This document shows positions 61,001 to 64,000 of a stretch of DNA of 64,000 nt, piece by piece. Source of the stretch: Seminavis robusta (taxonomy: Eukaryota > Bacillariophyta > Bacillariophyceae > Naviculales > Naviculaceae); NCBI GenBank assembly GCA_903772945.1, contig CAICTM010000042.1, forward strand, positions 1-64,000, given 5' to 3'. The position numbers and the translations under genes were made by a program. The notes beneath the pieces are model-generated. The model had not been told where the DNA came from and did no database searches. It saw only the letters and a list, made by a program, of their open reading frames with translations. Each line of letters starts with the position of its first letter. Positions within the stretch are counted from its first letter, which is position 1.

Positions 61001-62092
61001 TATGACCCGAGCTGCGCTTATGCAAGGAATTTGAGTCTAGCTGCCTTTGCCAGGCCGACCCAGAAGAAGTACATGACTCGACCGCTGAGTAATAATACGA
61101 TAACAATCGTCAAGCAAATCGAGAGAGTGGATGTTCGCAGTCCTGCAGCAGAAGAAGGGAACAACAAAATGGAGGATTCCGCCAAGCCAGGGAGCCGGGA
61201 GGAGCAGCAACAAAAGGAATCCCCTTCGTTGGAAGGCAACCAAAAGGGCGAGCTCAAGGTATCGCCTGTGTCTGTCGTGGATGCGTATGCTGGTATCCCA
61301 GATCAAAACGACGGGTCATTTGCCGGCTGTGGTGTGGTGACTTCCAAGCGGACGGTGCATGGGTACAAGAAGCTCTCATTGATTACCCGTTCAGAAATGA
61401 GCAGACACGAACTCAGCTTGCCGCCAATGGAATATGATACGTTTGGGTTGTGGATTGATGCCGAACCCGAAACCCTTGGGGCATTCCTTGGCAACGATTA
61501 TGGTTCTGGTGTCCATGCTTTGTCACACGCATTGCTCGCCGTATCACCACTGTTCACAGCATGTGTTAGGTCAGACCTGGAGTGCGACCATTCCACCTAC
61601 AGCCCAACTCGTGTATGTCTGTTTGACGAGAGAGCTGGAGGGAGTGGCACTTGTGCTGAGCTGTGGAAATCGATGTTTATCCCCAATGGTCTCCTTGAAT
61701 CCGCCGTGGAGCTCTTGGAGAGCTGTCCATCCTGCCAGCAAGATAACAATGACCTGGGCTGTCCGGCTTGTCTACAGAGTGGGGAGTGTGTTAAGTTTAA
61801 TGCTTTCCTTTCCAGATCAGCGGGTCTGTGCATTGGCAAACGGATGCTCCAGCGCTTGAAACAGAGCGATCGATATAAGGCCAACGTGAAAGCCAGCGAG
61901 GAAGAACCAGAAACTAGAGAAAGGCCCACCAACGATGATGGCACTCCTCGAAAGAAGCGAAGAACTCAGGCCCTACGTCATGCCAAGGATTTGGACTCTG
62001 CGCGTGGGAGGTTGTTTGTTGTGGGTCGTCCTTCTTGGCCAACAGATCAAGACAACATGCCTGGGAACCGACAAGAGAATGCAGCAAACTAG
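58039..62092 (+). CDS. HRQ1: Hrq1/MrfA-family DEAH-box DNA helicase, one intron
   Basis: Exon 1 58039-59091, intron 59092-59200 (109 bp, GT-AG), exon 2 59201-62092; about 1314 residues. The intron falls right after Walker A (CTSTGSGKSL) and the next exon starts CFLIPALTA. Motif II is VIDEAHVYEG (Asp471-His474). Motif V/VI region is ATSALELGVDIGG ... QQAGRAGRG (Hrq1-type). The C-terminus has the four-Cys zinc site of MrfA/Hrq1 (CPSCQQDN ... GCPACLQSGECV, about 1190-1215) and an NLS-like RKKRRTQAL. The N-terminal third is Lys/Glu-rich and disordered with an (E)n run. Yeast Hrq1 works in inter-strand crosslink repair; the nuclear role here is inferred from family. Confidence 0.93.
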
Positions 62093-62539
62093 CTAACTAT
62101 CTTGATAAGAAGGCAACCGCGTTGTGCAAAACTTTGGTCGGCACCTTTTATGCCCCATACCCTCTCTGCTGTCTCCAAAAAAAGGAGGAATCGAATTGCA
62201 GGTGGCACAAAAAAGCCAGTATAACTCTCGTCGTTCCTGGGCTGGATCTGCCGCTACTCGCGGGCTCTCTGGCCAGAGTTACCTAGCATTGCCTAGCTAG
62301 TTTCTGCTCTCGGTGTGCATGACAATTCCTACACTATTGTTACCGGTAACACAGAGAAAATGACACAAGTGCTCGTCGACACAAAAGAAACCATACCCCA
62401 TCTATGGAAGCCCCATTGAATTATTTGTTCGAGGAGTCGAGTCGGCAGCGGACAAGCACAGTAGACCAAGGAAACCACGTTGGATGTGGAGCAGGGTCAA
62501 CGCTAGCCAGCCACCGATCTCCCCCTTTGCTGGGAAATT
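62093..62539. other. Convergent intergenic, 447 bp, nothing recognised
   Basis: 3' flanks of the helicase and the LRR gene; no repeat or RNA gene seen. Confidence 0.5.
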
Positions 62540-64000
62540 TTAGACGACCCCAGTCGAATTGCCACTAGTACTATCTTCTGTTGTATTCAGACTGGTGCCG
62601 CTGGCATTGGTGATTGTAAAGTTTGCCGTTGAGGGTGCTGCAGTGGTGGCAGCTGTGGGAGGCATTGTTTCAGTGCTGGAAGCAGCAGTGGCAGGCATCG
62701 TTTCATTACTGGGAGGAGCAGTGGCAGCAGCCACAACCACGTCTGTTTCATTGGTTGGCATTGCTGTGTTGTTGCCTCCATCACTGGCTGTCCCACCAAT
62801 ACTGGAAAGTGGAGTAGGAACCATAGTGGAAGGATTGCTTGTCGCTTCCGGTGTTGGTACCACTGGGCTTGTCGTGTTTGATGTTGCTGTAGCTGTTGGT
62901 GCTGCTGTCGTTGTTGTTGTAGATGGAACCACAGTTGTGGGAGTTGCAGTTGAAGTGTTGTTGGAACTGCTCCCTACCACTACTGGCACTGTCCCATTAT
63001 TATTTGTTCCCGCACTTTGGAGGCCTGCACCGACACAGGCACAGTCGCAACCACACAACGTTTGCATATTTGGATCCTGTTCACAGGTCAAGGCGATAGT
63101 ATTGTCCAGAGCACACAGGCCCACTGGAATGACTCCGGTCAAACCGGGATTCCCGGATACATCCAATTGCGCCAAGAGTGGGATATTTTGTAGCTGCATT
63201 GGGATGGAACCCGTAAGGTTGTTTTGTCCCATCATCAAGGTTCGGAGACTGCTCAGTTCACCCAATTCGCTGGGAAGATTCCCTTGCAAGCCATTCCCCT
63301 GCAAACGGAGCTCTTGCAAGTTTTGCAGGTACCGCAAGCTTGTGGGGATTTCTCCCGATAAGACATTAGCGGACATGTCTAGTACTTGCAAATTGGTCAA
63401 TGATCCAAACGCTCGAGAGAGCGCATTTCCCAATTGGTTGTCATTGACGAGGATCGATCGTAGTTGTGTCAAGAGAAACAATTCTGGTGGAAGAGACCCT
63501 TGTAGTCCTGCTTTGGTCAGCGCCAATTCTTGCACACGATCCAATGCCAGCGCCAGTGATGGACCCCCCGCTGGTTGCAACTGCCGACGCCTTACCAAGT
63601 AATGACTGTCGTCGGGACGACGGATTCTCGAACCAAAAATATTATTGCTCGTTGTTGCATTGTTGTTGTTGTTGTTGTTGTTGTTGCTGCTGTTGGACGA
63701 TGATCCCGTAAATTTGCTGGCGCACGTAATGCCACCCCATTGACATTCATTGGTGGTATACTCGAGCCAAGAAGAACTTGTCGTTGTGTCTTGATTATTA
63801 AAACTCCAACTGCTGTCTCCTCCAGTGGCATAATACAATCCCGCCAATGAGAATCGTTGTTCCCGACGATCGGGTGGGTAGTCGGATAGGTTGGGATCCT
63901 GCATGAGCCAACGAAATGCCCGTGCTGCCGAAGAGCTGTCATCCGCTTGAATGACATCCTTAATGTTCGGAGGAACATCCAGCACCGTCCAGTCAATGGG
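62540..64000 (-). CDS. Leucine-rich-repeat protein, 5'-partial
   Basis: The frame is open to the window edge (PIDWTVLDVPPN...), so the N-terminus is missing. It has the LRRNT-like cap typical of plant-type and diatom LRR proteins (LAGLYYATGGDSSW, ECQWGGITC), then about five LRRs with the plant-like GxIP spacing (LQGSLPPELFLLTQLRSI, LSGEIPTSLRYL, LTGSIPMQL). A Cys-rich stretch (CALD...CEQDP...CGCDCACVG) caps the repeats, and a long Ser/Thr/Pro/Ala-rich tail, probably heavily O-glycosylated, reaches the stop at 62540. No kinase domain. It is probably a secreted or cell-surface protein. A CAA/Asn run (coded by the GTT repeats near 63660-63690) interrupts the cap and should vary in length between strains. 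Confidence 0.8.
   Translation of the reverse strand, partial: PIDWTVLDVPPNIKDVIQADDSSSAARAFRWLMQDPNLSDYPPDRREQRFSLAGLYYATGGDSSWSFNNQDTTTSSSWLEYTTNECQWGGITCASKFTGSSSNSSNNNNNNNNNATTSNNIFGSRIRRPDDSHYLVRRRQLQPAGGPSLALALDRVQELALTKAGLQGSLPPELFLLTQLRSILVNDNQLGNALSRAFGSLTNLQVLDMSANVLSGEIPTSLRYLQNLQELRLQGNGLQGNLPSELGELSSLRTLMMGQNNLTGSIPMQLQNIPLLAQLDVSGNPGLTGVIPVGLCALDNTIALTCEQDPNMQTLCGCDCACVGAGLQSAGTNNNGTVPVVVGSSSNNTSTATPTTVVPSTTTTTAAPTATATSNTTSPVVPTPEATSNPSTMVPTPLSSIGGTASDGGNNTAMPTNETDVVVAAATAPPSNETMPATAASSTETMPPTAATTAAPSTANFTITNASGTSLNTTEDSTSGNSTGVV

Noticed and set aside
62559-63602. 347-codon plus-strand open frame antisense to the LRR gene
   Set aside because: It is the complement of the Ser/Thr/Pro-rich tail; the LRR reading has domain support.

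Overview
The window looks like nuclear DNA of a diatom, probably a pennate species with a large, transposon-rich genome. This rests on four things: short GT-AG introns of about 80-110 bp; two proteins with a signal peptide followed by an ASAFAP-like phenylalanine (plastid targeting in algae with secondary plastids); protein families expanded in diatoms (HSF-type DNA-binding protein, DUF6824, CRAL-TRIO-like protein, Crinkler/RHS-type NTPase); and a mix of Ty3/gypsy, Crypton, MULE and non-LTR remnants. Species assignment is inference.

Layout. 1-5715: two decayed Ty3/gypsy elements in opposite orientation, apparently nested, each with one LTR. 5717-8000: degenerate or unrecognised coding blocks. 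8006-9314: a CRESS-DNA-like module, made of a stem-loop with a NANTATTAC-type nonamer, CTTGACC iterons and a Rep (HUH) gene. It is followed by an ATTCCCTTAA satellite and a frameshifted Crinkler/RHS NTPase gene (9760-11821). 13128-14566: a LINE-like C-terminal fragment and a CRAL-TRIO-like gene broken by an in-frame TGA. 14998-26037: conserved genes (plastid J-protein, small tetraspan protein, membrane-anchored histidine phosphatase, PUS7/TruD pseudouridine synthase, aldo/keto reductase, two-helix membrane protein). 31.6-33.1 kb: HSF-type protein.

34.4-38.5 kb is a mosaic of duplicated DUF6824 and SAP-like segments. A plastid cold-shock protein gene and a sulfotransferase-like pseudogene lie between the copies. 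38.5-50.1 kb is an accessory block. It has two related MULEs (38513-41159 and 46995-50095) whose deletions are complementary, each with a second, convergent gene whose leader intron is filled with ACGTAT palindromes. Between them lie a Crypton (tyrosine recombinase plus GCR1_C-like domain) and an unusual host gene that fuses an F-box to a potato-inhibitor-I domain.

51.9-64 kb is gene-rich: a soluble-adenylyl-cyclase-like protein with an AAA-type ATPase and a tail anchor, a 2OG-Fe(II) oxygenase, a Hrq1-family helicase and a leucine-rich-repeat protein running off the edge. The most novel items are the CRESS-like replicon with origin and iterons, the F-box/protease-inhibitor fusion, and the two-gene MULE family with palindromic introns.
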